From the NCBI GenBank assembly GCA_018806985.1, contig JADANN010000234.1:1-64000 (forward strand): a DNA stretch of 64,000 nt, read 5' to 3'. The notes under the pieces were generated by a model, which searched no databases, was not told the origin of the DNA, and saw only the letters and a list, made by a program, of their open reading frames with translations. Origin of the DNA: Angiostrongylus vasorum. Lineage: Eukaryota; Nematoda; Chromadorea; Rhabditida; Metastrongylidae. The translations under genes and the position numbers were made by a program. Shown in pieces: positions 12,274 to 25,619 of the stretch (position 1 is the stretch's first letter; every line of letters starts with the position of its first letter).

Positions 12274-12384
12274 TGGATGTGACGCACGACCATAGAGACG
12301 GTTTTTGTACTAACTGACGGCGTAAAGTACTTCAATGAGTCTTGTTATAATGTGGATGTGGATCATGTGAAATTTATGATGTAT

Positions 12385-14170
12385 GTTGTCGGGGCTTGCG
12401 TGACTGTAGTATTCCGCTGTCAGTCCTGATGAACAACGATGGAATCATCAAACCTTTCCGCCATGATACGGAATTGATAACGGAAACATTCCACACCAAC
12501 TTTTTTCCCTTCCACAATCCCCGTCCTCGAACCTAGTACACCCGATGGAGAAAAAACCACCTGGAATTCTTTCGCCGGAGGTTCGAGTTGCGATAGAAAG
12601 CGTGAAAAGATGCACAGCTACAGGACGCGATACTATCATCGCCAATTTTCTTCGAGCTCGAAGCTACAATTTACACGTAGCTTTCGTAAACCATATGACA
12701 ATCTACCTTTCAAAGGGAAGAAATGGAAGACAAGTGGAGGACGTAGCGAGCGGTCATCCTCTCCAAAAAAAAAGGAGACCGAAAGGGATCGTCGTAACTG
12801 TCGTCCGATATGCTTGGTGAGTGTATTCTACAAGCTCGTCACGAAGTTTACCCTCTCGCCCATATCAAGGACAATGCAAAATCCGCAGCCTGTGGAGCAT
12901 CATGTTTTCGATGAGGATTTTGCTGCATGAACCACGTCCTAACTTTGTCCAGGGTCACCGAAGTTTCTCGAAAATACTACCTTCGTCTAGTACTGACCTT
13001 TGTCGAGTACGAAAAAGCGTTTGATTATGTTGAAACTAATGACATTCTATCAGCGTTCGTTGACCGAAGAGAGTACTCGTCCTACATAAGAACTCCGGCT
13101 GACTGTCATCGGAAGTGCACTACGAAAATACAGCTTTTTCATCGACTTTTGACCATACCCATAGGAATGTGGGTTTGACAGGAAGACACAATATCGCCAA
13201 AGCTGTTTAGTGCCGCACTGCAGTGGATTATGAAGTCGCTGTATTGGGAAGAGCAAATTTGTTCGTATTGATGGAATATTCCTATCAAACCTTTGTTCGC
13301 CGACGACGTCGTCATCTTCTCAAGTAGTATCAGCGAGTCAGAGACGATCATCAATGAACTCAACGAAGCTGAAAAAAAAACCAGACTACGCATTAATGGG
13401 AAGAGGACCCAGTTCATGAAAAAACCCATGGTGTGAAGGAAAACAATTAAACTGACTGGCTCCCTGATTGCAGAGACCACCTCTTACGTATCCCTTGGGC
13501 ATTCAATGAACGTGGAAAATAACATGCGGGAGGAACTAAGCAGAAGAAGAGGAGCAGCTTGTGCCCCCATTCGGGCGTCTAAGGAAAGCCACCGACCAGA
13601 TGAAGGACCCAAAAACCCGCGCTGACCTTTTCGATTCAATGGTTCTCCCAGCGCTCTGTTACACTGCAGTAACGTGGGCTGACACTTCAACCACGTCAAG
13701 AATAGTCCGCACTGCTCACAGAGCGGTTGAACGATGTCTTCTGGAATATAACCGCCACAGACAAAATCTAGCCGGAATGCGAAGCTCTGACCTTCGAAAT
13801 CTGTCACATCTTCGAGATCTAGGAGAATATACATCGATAGCGAAACATAGATGGGCAGGTCACATAATGCGAAGAACATAGAGCAGGCGAACGAAAAGTA
13901 TTGCAAAGTGGATTCAACGAGAACGCAGACGTTCCCTAGGACGACCACCTACAAGATGGGCGGACATGGTGGTAACCAGAGTTAATCAGCTGTACTCGCA
14001 GCTGCAGTTATTTTACAGATCGCGGTATGAGACTCACACGCGCCACCATGCTTGAATAAAGCCACCACCACTGACGACGACTGCAGAGGAAAGCAACGAA
14101 TGGCAAATGTGTTGGGGTCCGCACAACTCGTGAAGACGATGCATCCAAGTGTCCAAGTATCAAAGTGAAG
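12385..14170 (+). mobile_element. RTE-A copy 2, 5'-truncated, with intact FADD motif
   Basis: Homology to RTE-A begins in the linker before the reverse transcriptase and runs to the 3' tail. PPGILSPEVRVAIES is read at 12550-12600, NCRPICLVSVFYKLV at about 12800, and motif A as LTFVEYEKAFDYVETN near 13000. The palm motif at 13296-13307 is F-A-D-D, the only complete one among the copies here. The C-terminal region is open for 106 codons (13561-13881) with LPALCYTAVTWADTSTTSR and KHRWAGHIMRR. It ends at 14107-14165 with the family tail. Frameshifts separate the blocks, so it is not a working gene. Confidence 0.9.
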
Positions 14171-14174
14171 TGAA

Positions 14175-17100
14175 GCATATAATTGGATATTTTATCTATC
14201 TGAATTTCATTAATTCGAAAAGATGGTAATATTGTTTTGTCACTACAATTAAAGTCCTTTCAAAACACGTTTTCAGAAAACAGTTTATCTCCTTTCGCTG
14301 ATAAGATATGGAACAATCCCACTGACCGTCTGTGATTGATATTCAAGTTAGCTGTTCTTAGAATAGTAAACGTGGAGCGGTCGTACAGACAACAGAAGTG
14401 ATTTTTAGTCTATGGCAAACCGTCTGTATGGCAAAGGATTCCATGTCACCCATAGAACCTGTATTCCAGTTGACTGCTGAAGTCCAATGGGTGCCAGCAA
14501 AGTTTCAGTTTGTTCTTATGGCATGCCAAAGTTAACTGATTTTCCTTTAATCACGAGAGAAAAGTGGACCGTTTCACAAATCGTTCGTGATCTTAGTAGA
14601 AATTTTTTGACAACTGGGTCTGAGGATCCGCATTTGTACGAACGAAATCGTAAGGAACTACATCTTTGATAACTCTCGAAGGGACTATGGATGCTTGATT
14701 GCTTTCTGGTCAAAATAACTATAGCCTTGATGGCTTTTTCAGTTGTCCGAGCTACTCACCTCCTTTTTCCTCTCTTTACGTTCGAAATTGTCCGTGTGGC
14801 ACGCGTTGCACCGTTTAAATGATTGTTATTGGGTAAGCATTACTCAATGGTTTTGATAACAGATGCCTTTAACTAGATAGCAACATTGATACAACAATAG
14901 TAGAGTGGCGATATGAACGGATGTGCATATAAACGGTATAAAACAGTAAAGAACTCACTGGGCGAAGTAAATGGAAGAAGAAGGGAGGTAGAGGAGGTGA
15001 TCAACATAGAAGAGAATCTACTGCAGCAGATCTATAAAGTAGTGTGGGCAACAAATCATGGAACCACACTCGTACTGATGTGTTTTTATTATACATAAAA
15101 CTACATAAAGATGTGTACGCTGAGCATGGAATCTTCTGATATCTACACTGAAGAAGTAAGAACTAAAATGAATGTGAATTTCGCGAGATTTTGACCCTTT
15201 TACAACCACGTGCATTGATTTCAATACCAACGTAAGCCACTGGGAATTATGCGCATCCATTGAGATCAATGCATCTCGCCCGCTCCGCTACTCATGTTTT
15301 AGCTCTCTCGCAACGACGCCTAATATCGTTTCCATTCCTCGACAGGTGACGCCTGATTCGCAGCCTTTAGGAACTAGCAAGTTTTTTTGACAATGAACAG
15401 TAATGTTTCGATAACCAGAGGCCGTGATGATAAACATGACATGATTGTAGGAGAGACATCGTTTTGTTGTTCTGTGGGTATCAACCTGTATTTTAGCATT
15501 TCTTATACCTGCACGTTCTATAAGATAACTGTGGCTTAATGTAGCAGTTAGGATTGAAATAATACTCGGTTACCACTCAAATTTCTGGTCAACGAACTCG
15601 CTTGCGAAACTGTTTTTGTATATTCCAAGGCGCAGAGTAGAGCTTACGCCTTTCAGTAACCAACTCAACATATGTGTTTCAAAAGTTATTAAATGATTGC
15701 AGCAAGTTGAGTGAAAAGTTCACTGTGTTAACGTAAACCATCAGAAGGGAAAATGAATCCCTATGGATGTCACACGGGTCTCTCCAGCACCTTGGGAAGA
15801 GCTGCAATAGAGGTCGCCCTTAGCGATTTTGTTAATCCATTTGCAGCATTCTGAACCCTAGGGTGTCCATTTTTATTTCAGTAAGTTCCAGAACTGTTTC
15901 GCCGAGCTAAATACATTCTTTTGGTAGCCAATCGAAAGAATATCTAAATAGGAGGGGTGAAATTAAAAGATCCGTTCTCCACTCGTTTAATGATCTACAG
16001 GAAACCTTCTCTCGAAAACTTCAGTAATCAACACTTACACCTAACCGCTATTTTATTTTAATTGCCATGATTAAATATTGTTAGTTCATTGCATTCGAAG
16101 GTATTGAAAATATATTCTGCAATCGACTCAACATAAGGTGAAAGATAGTTCCAGATGCCGACATCAATGTATTTGCATAACGCTCCCCAGTAAAACATAG
16201 GAAATAGTGGCAGACATATCATTCATGCCCATATCACGATGAACAAAGCCTCTGGAACCTTATCATGCGTACAACTCCTGGAATTTTTCCTTTTTACTGG
16301 AAAATTATTGTTGTCAAAGGAGAAGAAATTCCTCGGGTCCTAAAAATTGCTCGTGTGGCGATTAGGTTTATATCAATTAGATCACATCGGGTTCTGCGCC
16401 TCAGTGGGTGCATTCTATACATATAAAAAGGTTCGATATGGTAGAACGATTCAGTCTTGATACGATATACAGACGTACTCGCCTGTTAGCTCAACGTGCG
16501 TAACTACATTACATTCGAAAAAGGCGAAGTCACTCACGCTAATAGTCCGACTCTACCTTAAATTTTTTCAACATGCATGAACTTAAGTAGTGAAACTTTT
16601 ACTCGGCAAATTTTTACGATGTTTTCGTCCTCTTTATAGTCAGGTAGTTCCAAATCGGTGGGCTTTTGCGGTCGCGATGAATAGATTCTTCTGCAATGGG
16701 CTACTACTCGAATGAAACCTCGTTCTTCTGTTCGCCCTTAATTGAGGACGGTAATTGCAGGCCGTTCAGTAATAACGCTACTTGTTCATGAAGACGATCC
16801 AACTTCCAGCAGACGGTATTATATCAGCTGACATGGGGGGGAACCGAACATCACGGATATGATAACTGAGTACACTACGCAATTTATTCAATGCCCAGAA
16901 GACAAATTCATGAGGTGTTTTTGCCTACGCTTCAAATCGAACTAACTATAACTGCAAAATGCTGAGGTATTCCTCCCTTTTCTGCTTTGCTGAAAAACCT
17001 AACAGCTGCCTATATCGCTGTTGCACACGGTTTCCACCACGTATTCTCCCCACTCCACCTTTCAAGAGTTTTTTTTATTCATGACATCCGTTTTATGATT

Positions 17101-17220
17101 GTTGCTTTTATTCATGTATTGCAGATTCATGCAGATATTAACGTTGTCAATTTCTCTTCCTGTCCATTACGTATTCGGAAGCATAACTGTGCAGTTAAAT
17201 GTGCATGTATATATTATATA
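14175..17220. other. Three kilobases without a recognised feature
   Basis: Only short frames, none with a motif. No SINE head, RTE block or hammerhead motif was seen. Some of it may be intron or old, unrecognisable repeat. Confidence 0.5.
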
Positions 17221-17226
17221 TATAGC

Positions 17227-17521
17227 TATTTAGGGGCACCTGTGACGCAGTGGTCGGAGGCGCCCCTGCAACACACGTGGGATCGATCCTCGCGCCCATG
17301 GGCCACCAAGCCTTTCGTCCTTCCAGGGTGAAGAAATTGGTACCAGACGTGTCTGGGAGGATGGGAGCACTATCTCGATACATCGGTAGGCTACGGCGAG
17401 ACATTTTAAAGGCCAGGTATGCTTTCAATCTCCTCCAACCGATGCTTAACGAAGTCGAATGCACGGCACATCCCTTAGCGATTGATCAACACCGGTAGCT
17501 TTATCCCTTTTATCCTTTATA
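17227..17521 (+). mobile_element. SINE-A copy 3 (good reference copy)
   Basis: The head has a clear A box (GTGACGCAGTGGTCGG) and B box (GGATCGATCC). The body has CCCATGGGCCACCAAGCC, GGTACCAGACGTGTCTGGGA and AATCTCCTCCAACCGATGC. It closes with TTTATCCCTTTTATCCTTTA, a short tandem tail typical of the family. Its start lies just after an AT run. Confidence 0.85.
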
Positions 17522-17565
17522 TATGTGCATGCATATATGGAAAGCGAAAATGACAAATATGTTCG

Positions 17566-17620
17566 TGTACACACATATATACATACATATGTATATATAC
17601 ATGTGTGTGCACACGCGTAT
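17566..17620. repeat. Purine-pyrimidine microsatellite
   Basis: Alternating CA/TA dinucleotides (ACACATATATACATACAT and onward to GTGTGTGCACACGCG). It lies a few tens of bases downstream of the SINE-A tail, a common place for such arrays to grow. Confidence 0.8.
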
Positions 17621-18149
17621 ACAACCACTCTCCTTCTTTTTTGCGTTTATTACTGTATATTCACATGCTGTTATACAAATACGTATCCCTCGGATCTCCC
17701 TCTTTCAGGGATTTTGTGCCGGTTAGTCGCAGTGCAACGTGGTCATTCGTAGGCGACGGATGAAGGGTTAGTGGCAGAACAAATCCAAAATTTGCTTCTC
17801 TGGAACGCCGATAGATTCAGTAGATGAACTCGTTGTTTTTGTAACGCCGATTGGACACGTACTTCCTGTGTTTACGAGACATGCGTCTGTGCATGGGTGT
17901 GTTCTGATTTCCGTGGATTATATTGCGTGAGTCAATTCGGCCACCGCAGCCCACACCTTCAGAATTTAGTGGTTATCAAAAAGCTGAACACAGTAAAATA
18001 AACTGGCCCCATTCTCCTGACACCCGAAAGAGCTCCCGACCCAACAGGGTTGGGTAGGACGAGTATGGAGTGGCTGTTAAAATCTCAAGGCCGTTTTAGG
18101 CCACCTAAATGGCAAAGGACTTACAGTGCACGCACACATATATCTGAGT

Positions 18150-19905
18150 CCTCGATAGAGGACTTCATTATGTAGGCAAACGAGATAAGATGCGACATTA
18201 ACAGACTAGCTGAAACGAAAAGATTTCACCCATTCTACGCCGTTTGTGACACCGTAGAATTACGATTCCGTAGAACCTGCGACATTATAGGGGTTCATGG
18301 CATCAGAGTTCTCTTCAACACGAGTTTGGCCGTGAATATCGATTCAGTCCAGCAACTGATAAACTGAATCCAACATTTACAACTAAAGAAATGTGGATCA
18401 GTATCGGTGCTGAAAATTTTCGTCGTCTACACACCGACGTCAAGCTGTGACAAAGACGAAGACGAAGAGCTCCAATATGGTTTTAGAGTAGTTCAACAGA
18501 GAAGAAAATGCATTGTTTAAGGCCACCATTAGAAACATTAATGCTAAACTTTGATGCAGAAGAACGTTTGAAGAAGGTTATATTGAGGCCCACGGATTAG
18601 CACTGCGCGAGCAAGAAGAGCGGCTGTCCGAGTTATCACGAAGACCAAGACCATTAATTTTCATGTTAACCGGCAATTTCACAAACCTCATCCTCAACGC
18701 TTGAAGTTGGGCTCTTTCAGTGAAGACGACTACAAGGAAATAGACCACATCACAGCATTTTTTTTCCATAACCAATTTAACTCTTGTCTTAAAATTCTAC
18801 ACGGAATCAGATCATTGTCTTCTTCGTGCAAGATTTCCTTTCTCGCGGAAAGTAGAACCTGCCAATATATTCAAATAAGGAACTCCCAAGACCACCACAA
18901 AGTTCTATTCGGTTAATTGGCTGGCTCTTGGGGGAGATGCCATCCTTAATGATATCGAAGAGAAATGCGTACAGCTCATTCGACATCTTTAAACTAGCAC
19001 TATCAAAGCTGATAGTTCGAGTGTCACCAAGAGACGTCTGTCTCCAGAAACATTCGAGCTGATACGCCAGCGTGGAATCGCACGAGGTGCAGGGAAACCC
19101 TCAACTTACGCTCCAACTTACGATTCAATGCAGGCAGGAGTTAAAAGAAGATCTTAAAGAGAAAAGAGCAGCAGTTATGGTCGAAGCTGCAGAGGCTGGG
19201 AAAAGCAATCACAAAGCCCACCGAAGCTTCGCCAAGCACAAAACCAAGATGATTGCACTCCGACGAAATCATTCACGAATGCTATTCAGATCACTTTAAT
19301 AAGCACGTCGTTCTCCTTCCCTCACATCAAATAAAGGAGGATGGGTATGTCATACAACCGGTTCTCCTATCCGAAATCCAACATGCTATTTCGTCGGTGA
19401 AAAATCGAACAGCACCAGGTCCGGATAGGGTAAGATCTGAAACACCTGAATAACCCTTCGTCAGTCTTCGCCAAAACCCTGGACCCTGGATCTGCTTTTC
19501 ACACGACCCCTGTCATAATGCAAAGCTGGTGCTCAGTAAAAGAGCAATAACACCGTGCTATTGTTCAGGAATGATGACTTCCACGATATGAGCAACCATC
19601 GTCCAATCTGCTTACTATCTTTCCGACCAAAAAATTTTTTCACTCTAGTCGTCCTAAACAGAACTGAGAGAACATACGACGAAGCACAGCCATGTGAGCA
19701 AGAAGGATGTTGAAAAGGATTCAGTACAATAGACCGCATCGACAAGATAACAAGACTAAATGAAGTATCGCGAGAGTACAAGAGACCGCTCTCTCCCTCT
19801 CATTTTCATCGAGTTAAGGGAAGCTTTTGATCAGTTGTGAAACCCTGATTTTGATATTGGTCTTATCGCTTTTGTCGAAACAGTGCGGTTTCCCGTCATT
19901 AACGT
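18150..19905 (+). mobile_element. RTE-B copy 1, endonuclease to early reverse transcriptase
   Basis: Plus-strand remnant. Endonuclease pieces read LAETKRFHPFYAVCDT and VVYTPTSSCDKDED (18200-18460), then a block with EIDHITA near 18735. The connecting domain is at 19020-19260 with RRLSPETFELIRQRG and AAVMVEAAEAGKS. The start of the reverse transcriptase reads RTAPGPDRVR at 19410-19430 and MSNHRPICLLSF near 19590. Motif A, the palm and the C-terminal region are missing. The sequence passes straight into a SINE-D-like block at about 19905. Confidence 0.85.
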
Positions 19906-20170
19906 CCAGCGTTTCCATCAGGAAGCTTAGCTAAGAGTTAACCTGATACCAGGATCCACCACCGTCCTGGTATCAAAGTCGGATGGTGGCAAATCTCACT
20001 CTGATCCACAAGGGCTGTGACTGCTTGGTGAGGACCTGGGGGCAGAGTTTGGCCAGGCCGACCTCGGGATTCCAGGGAACAATAATGGCTTAACTAGCAA
20101 AACTCCGAAAAAAGTGCGGATTATGCTGAGACCCGCACAACCAGTGAGGACGTGACATCTGAGTACCTAT
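19905..20170 (+). mobile_element. SINE-D-like block joined to RTE-B copy 1
   Basis: It shares GATACCAGGATCCACCACCG, GGTGGCAAATCTCACTCTGA and GATTATGCTGAGACCCGCAC with the plus-strand SINE-D copy at 55.2 kb. The tail is degraded. It could be an insertion next to a truncated RTE-B, or the true 3' part of a deleted RTE-B. Confidence 0.65.
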
Positions 20171-20261
20171 GTAAATAAGTTTCTTATAATTATTCATATA
20201 ACTTTGTCTATGAATGTGGAACTGCTCAACTTTGAAGCAGAATTTGCAGGGGCTTCTTCCA

Positions 20262-22455
20262 TCTAGTTCCTCCTTCATGTTGTTTTCCATGTGCATTGAT
20301 CGCCCAAGGTATACATATGAGGTGGTTCTGCAATCAGAGAACCATATATTTCAATTTGTTCGCCTTCGTACCATGGGTTTTTTCATGAACTGGGTCTTCT
20401 TCCCATTAATGTGTAGTCTGATCTTTCTTCCCGCTTCGTTGAGCTCATTGATGATCGTCTCTGCTCCGCCAGTACTTCTTTAGAAGATGACGATTTCGTC
20501 GGCGAAACTAAGGTTTGATAGGAATATTCCGTCAATACGAATACCTTTCTCATCCTAATCAAGCAACTTCATCATCCACTGAAGTACTGCACAAAACAGC
20601 TTTGGCGATATTGTGTCACCCTGTCAAACCCCCCTTTCCTATAGGTATGGTAAGAGGTCGATGAAAAAGCTGTATTTTCATAGTGCAGTTCTGATAACAG
20701 TCAGAGGGCTGCGGCTTTTCCAATGTCATTGATATGCGCGATTGAATAATCTTCGTGAAGAGCTTCTAGAACACATTCAACAAGCATATCGGATTTTTTT
20801 CCTTTCGAAGGAAGGCTGTCATATGGTTAGCAGAAAGTACATGTAATTTGTAACTTTCATTCCTAAGGAAATCCGCAGCGATGTTATCGGATCCTGGAGT
20901 TGTACCTCTTTTCATGCTTTCTATCACAACTCAAACCTCCGACGAAGAATTCCAGGTGGTTTTTCACCAGCGGGGATATTAGGTTCCGAGACAGGGATTA
21001 TGGAACGGAGAAGATTGGTGTAGAACGTTTCCGTTATTAATTCCATATCATGATATAAAAATTTTGATGATCCTATCTTCTTTCATCAGGGCTGATAGCG
21101 GAACACTATTCTCACAGAAGTCCCGACGAAATTTTGTCAGTCTGCTTCTTTTCTCTGCTGCTTGAAGTAATTTTTTTTCTGCCTCTGCCAATGTAAATCT
21201 TCCTGCAAGCTCTTCTGCGGCTAGCATTTATTAGTAGCAGTGTTAAACGTGTTGCAGTAGGACCAAGCTTAAGTTTCCTTCTGTTTTCGAGCAACTCCTT
21301 AGTAGTAATGGAGGTGCGATCCGGTCTTCTTGCTTGTGGAACCGAGGCGAATTCGGCACATCTTTTCAGTCCTTCGACAAGTAGCTCGTAGTATTCGGTC
21401 GGGTCTTCTTTAATCTGCCAGTCACGTTTGGATAGCACTTCATTCAGAATGCTCTCGTCGTATACAGCTAGACTTTTTTCCTCGTGGTCGACGATGAGAG
21501 TTCCTTTCCAGCTTGCAGCTGAATCGAATCTTCGCGCGAAGAAGGCGGTGATCGGATCCAGTACAGAATGACGGGACCACCGATGTGTGAAGTAGGCACC
21601 ATCTTCTGTTTGTCAGAATGTGGTCGATTTCCGCATGAGTCATGCCGTTAAGACACTCCCATGTCCAGCGGCGGCTTTCTTTCTTCTGGAAAAACGAGTT
21701 TCTATGGAAATGACGTGCTGCGGAGAGGAGTTCTGCAAGACGGATTTTATGCTCATTTCTTTCTCCTAGTCCAAAATTTCCGATGCTGTATCCTCTATCG
21801 TTGGCCTTCCCTATTGTGGAGTTGAAATTTTGGACAACAAATTTATGATATGCTTTATAATAGCGGATGACTTCCTCCAACTGATAGTAGAACGCATTTA
21901 ATTCATACTCATCAGCTGCGTCGGTCGGTGAGTAGCAGTTGATCATAATGATCTTCTTATAGCGCCTCAGTTGAAGACGGAGGATGACTATGCGATTGCA
22001 GAGGATCTCGTACGAGTCGACGAGATGGACAGTGGACAGGTCTACGACAAATCCTACGTCGCAGACATTTTGTGACGGGACCTTTTCTCCACGAATGACG
22101 AAGGTCCCGTTATTTAGTTGACGTATGCCGGTCTTCCTGTTTTTTTGTTCCTTCTAGTGGGACCACATAAGATTTTATGCGATCTGCGACTTCAAGAAAG
22201 GTGTGAAGTTCGGCGTCAGTGGAGACTGTTCTGCCATTACGTGCAGAGTAAGAAACAATCTTTATGGCGTGTCGTGCGTGTGTTCGTCAGATGCGGTTCC
22301 GATGACGTCCTGCCTAACCCGAAATTTTTTTGTGGCTTTTTACCGGTGGTCTCACCGCTTGAGGTCATAGAAGGGAGCACCCAGTTTGCGGGAGTAGTGA
22401 GGCTGGCCTATTGCTGGTTGTGCAAAGTGATCCTCCATGGAGTCCTGACTTAACT
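20262..22455 (-). mobile_element. RTE-A copy 3, with a long endonuclease frame
   Basis: Minus-strand copy. The 5' untranslated part (22455-22290) matches 1540-1745. The endonuclease is open for 168 codons (21946-21440) with ESRRWTWECLNGMTHAEIDH and the catalytic SDHRLL motif, the best-preserved endonuclease here. The connecting domain is open at 21438-21112. The reverse transcriptase lacks part of the fingers. The palm motif at 20506-20495 reads F-A-D-E, a conservative loss of the second aspartate. Homology ends near SMHMENNMKEELDGR at 20262, so the C-terminal region is absent. Confidence 0.9.
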
Positions 22456-22459
22456 TTCT

Positions 22460-23205
22460 AAGGGTGTATCCAGGTCTTTACCACGATGTGGATCCGAGGG
22501 AGGTATGTTTTCAGCGACGAATCCTTCACTCGGATCATGAGGCGATGTTGAAACCGAAATCAGCACCGAAAGTAGGAATGAAAATATAACCGGCCGCTCA
22601 AGGACTATGTAGAAGCCGAAGTCGAAAATATTTAAGGTATCCCGTAATGCCATAAAGGTATTTAAATCGCACCGGAATTCTCTTTCTCTGTATTAATTAT
22701 CCACCGAAAGATAAGCGCCCGCTCAAGAACGGCCTTGGAACGGTGGAGTGGGGAACATTTCTGAAGGAAATATCTTGTACAGTCTTGAAGCTTAACTCGT
22801 TTTCTTAGTTTAAGACAATATGGGGCACTCGATATTAAGAAAAAGAATCGCAAGCACTGAAATCCAATAGGGAAGTGTCTACAACGAAGTTGGAAAACTG
22901 CACCGTACTTCCTTGCAGATCTCTCTTTGACCACTTTTTAACATAGCATGTGCATTCGTTTACTATGTTAGTGGAAAAATATATACTTCTTCAAAGGCTT
23001 TTTGTGGTAAATTTACTTCAACAAGCTCCTTTGCCACATTCGAGGTAACAAAAGCAAACGCGTATAGTTTATTCGTTGCAATGAGCCGGAGAATATGGCG
23101 GTTCATCGGTTAGTGGCCACACAGTGGCGTGCCTCATGACTCGTCGATGATAGTGAGTGTGGAATAAATCGACAAATTTTCTAATTAACAAAACCTATAC
23201 ATTTC
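22460..23205. other. No recognised feature
   Basis: Stop-rich sequence between RTE-A copy 3 and SINE-A copy 4. A 90-codon minus-strand frame at 22662-22934 has no motif. Confidence 0.45.
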
Positions 23206-23211
23206 ATGCAG

Positions 23212-23495
23212 CGTGTGCAGCACAGTGATCAGAGGCGCCCTGCAATACACATGGGATCGATCTCTGCACCCTTGGCTCTCCAAATCATTCATTCTTCTAG
23301 GGTTTGCAAATTGATACCAGGCTTGTTTGCGAGGTTAGCAGCACTAACTCAATACATCTGTTAGGCTGCCTGGACTCACTCTAGAGGCCAGATATGCATT
23401 CAGTCACGTCCAACGATACTTATGAAGGCGAATGCATAACTCATCCCTCAGGGATCGCTCAGCGCCGAGAGCTTTATCCTTTGTCCTTTTTCATC
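23212..23495 (+). mobile_element. SINE-A copy 4
   Basis: Contains CAGCACAGTGATCAGAGGCG as A-box region, GGGATCGATCTC as B-box region, the AGGCCAGATATGCATTCAGT block and a tail of CTTTATCCTTTGTCCTTTTT. Confidence 0.85.
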
Positions 23496-23915
23496 CATCT
23501 TGTGATCTGCCTGTAAACGATATTTGGATGTAATTTCAAACAAAGCGAAGGATACGGGAAAGAAAAGGACCAATCGAAGAAACGAATATCACCTGTCGAA
23601 GAGACGGAAGTACTCATTGGTCTCCACCGTAGTGATAGAGAGAAATGTAACGTTGCCGTGGCAGGAGTACTATTGTTCTATCAGAGTTATGGCGCGTCTA
23701 GAAGCAAATATCATCAAATGTGGACTAGTGGTTCTGCGGTGAAGTGGATTAATAGAAAAGAAGAGTACCATGGGTGCCTTTTTTTCTACACGCTGCAATT
23801 GTATTCTGTCTCATCCTATTTGAAAAAACCTACTTTCCTTTAACCTTGGCATAACTGATCGAATTGTGGCCTTTCATTGATGAGCTACAACAGGATTAGT
23901 AAAAAAAAACTTAAT

Positions 23916-23955
23916 TCGGCTAATGTTTCCGCGGCTTCGCCTTCTTCAGAGCCGG
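23916..23955 (-). ncRNA. Hammerhead-like motif 2, degenerate
   Basis: Minus strand. CTGAAGA is kept (23949-23943) and stem I is a perfect five pairs (CGGCT with AGCCG). Stem II keeps GGC/GCC but three extra bases precede GAAAC, and the stem III palindrome is ACAT in place of ACGT. I read it as a decayed copy, probably inactive. Confidence 0.5.
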
Positions 23956-24639
23956 ATTGAGTGAGTCGTTTGAGCACAGTTCTTTTTTTCTTCCGATGTA
24001 GAACTTCGTGATCGCATCGACTCGAATCCAGTAGAGCACCGCACGAAATGGTAGCCAGACTTGGTAACGCCCTTCTACACAAGAAAATCGTTGTTGATAG
24101 TGGTTGTCCATTGGTGATCATATATTCGTTATCATTCATCAACTAGTTTATCTGAATAGTTGTTTCGAATGAGGAAGGTATGTTTTATTTTTTCCACTAG
24201 AGATTCCCTAAGCTGGTAAGCAGCCGAACTCTCCTATTTGGAAGTGCAACTACTAGCAGCATTTGCTTGCCATTATTAAAGGTAACTATTTGCAAGTGGA
24301 TAAACCTCTCTTACTCACAAAGATCTTCAACTGCCTATGATGACGACGAGGAACATTTATAGCGCGGCTGTCTCGCAACTTCAAAGGAAATCGCTGACCA
24401 ATACCTCTATTTTCTTACCTCCTTAACTATAGAGTGGATTGAGATGGAAGAACTGTTCTATGTTCTAATATTTTGTCTTAAATTTTACGCAGTGTTCTTC
24501 CATGTAAAAGTAACGGAATTTCATATCTGTCAAAATAAAAGTTCCAACTTAACAAATCACAAGTATTTAACGATTTTTTAGCTGTTTATCTTCCGAAACA
24601 CTCCTTAGCCATTAATTTGAAAAAAGACCAGGTAAAAAA

Positions 24640-24890
24640 ATATAAAGCTCTGGCCGTTGATCAATCCCTGAGGGATGCTCCATGCATTCTTTTTCATTAA
24701 GCATCGTCTGGCCTTTACAATGACTGGCGGTGGCCTACCGATGTATCCAGCCACTGCTTCTATCTCCCAGACAAGTCTATTACTAATTTAGTCACCCCGG
24801 AGGAATGAAAACCTTGGTGGGCCAGGGGGCGCGGAAATCGATCTCATGTGTATCTCACGGCGCCTCCGACCACTGCGCTACACGAATATA
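24640..24890 (-). mobile_element. SINE-A copy 5
   Basis: Reverse-complement copy, from the tail side (AAAGCTCTGGCCGTTGATCA) through CCCCGGAGGAATGAAAAC to the head, read in reverse as CACTGCGCTAC at its right end. Confidence 0.8.
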
Positions 24891-25619
24891 TCGAATATAA
24901 TGAATATACTAACCCGTTGAGTAATATGTTCCATCTTCAATAAGAATACGCCCCCCAAGCCATCCATCATTTTCCATTTTCTGTATTATTAAAAAATGTG
25001 ATTGTTGTTCGCACTGTTACAATCTCTATCCAGTACTTTTTACAATCTAAAAAGTTGGAAAGGAAGCAGTCAATTGGGATTGTGTCTTGCCGTCGAAAGG
25101 TCATGAGTTTTTTCCTTTCTTTGACGAAGGTAGGTTAGGTAATTTTGGTAAGTGGCATGAGACCTGAAGAGATCGCTTTACAATCTCAGCGCAACAAATC
25201 AAATTCTGCCTCACTCGATCTTCAGATTCAGTCGCCTTAATCAGTGTTAGTTTCTGCAACAATAGTTTCCGTTTCATTTCATTGGCTCATTATGACCAAA
25301 ATCTCACAAAAAAATCGGCTGTGCTTTGGACTTTACGGCGTTTATCACATACTTTTCAAGATCATTGGGCGTTTCAACAAGATTCCGATGTGGAACGAAA
25401 AGCGCCATTTGGAGAAAAAAAACGGCTTCTTTGATCTAGGCATCCACACTATCGTTTATCACGTGGCTTTGAAAAGCATGTAACGTTTCATTGTCATTGG
25501 GTAGTTGGCTGGATATAAACTGCAGTAAACATGTAAAAGCTCCTAATTTACAGCTTCATCGTGGCTAGGAGGTGTCTCTGGGTGCCGAGTTCAAGTATCC
25601 AAATAAGTAAATTTGTGAA

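Noticed and set aside
12405..12460. A CCTGATGA sequence that could begin another hammerhead
   Set aside because: No GAAAC box follows at the right distance, and the stretch aligns with RTE-A coding sequence.
17523..17752. Two overlapping plus-strand open frames of 67 and 75 codons
   Set aside because: They run through the CA/TA microsatellite and SINE-A tail; the tyrosine/histidine/valine-rich peptides are products of the repeat.
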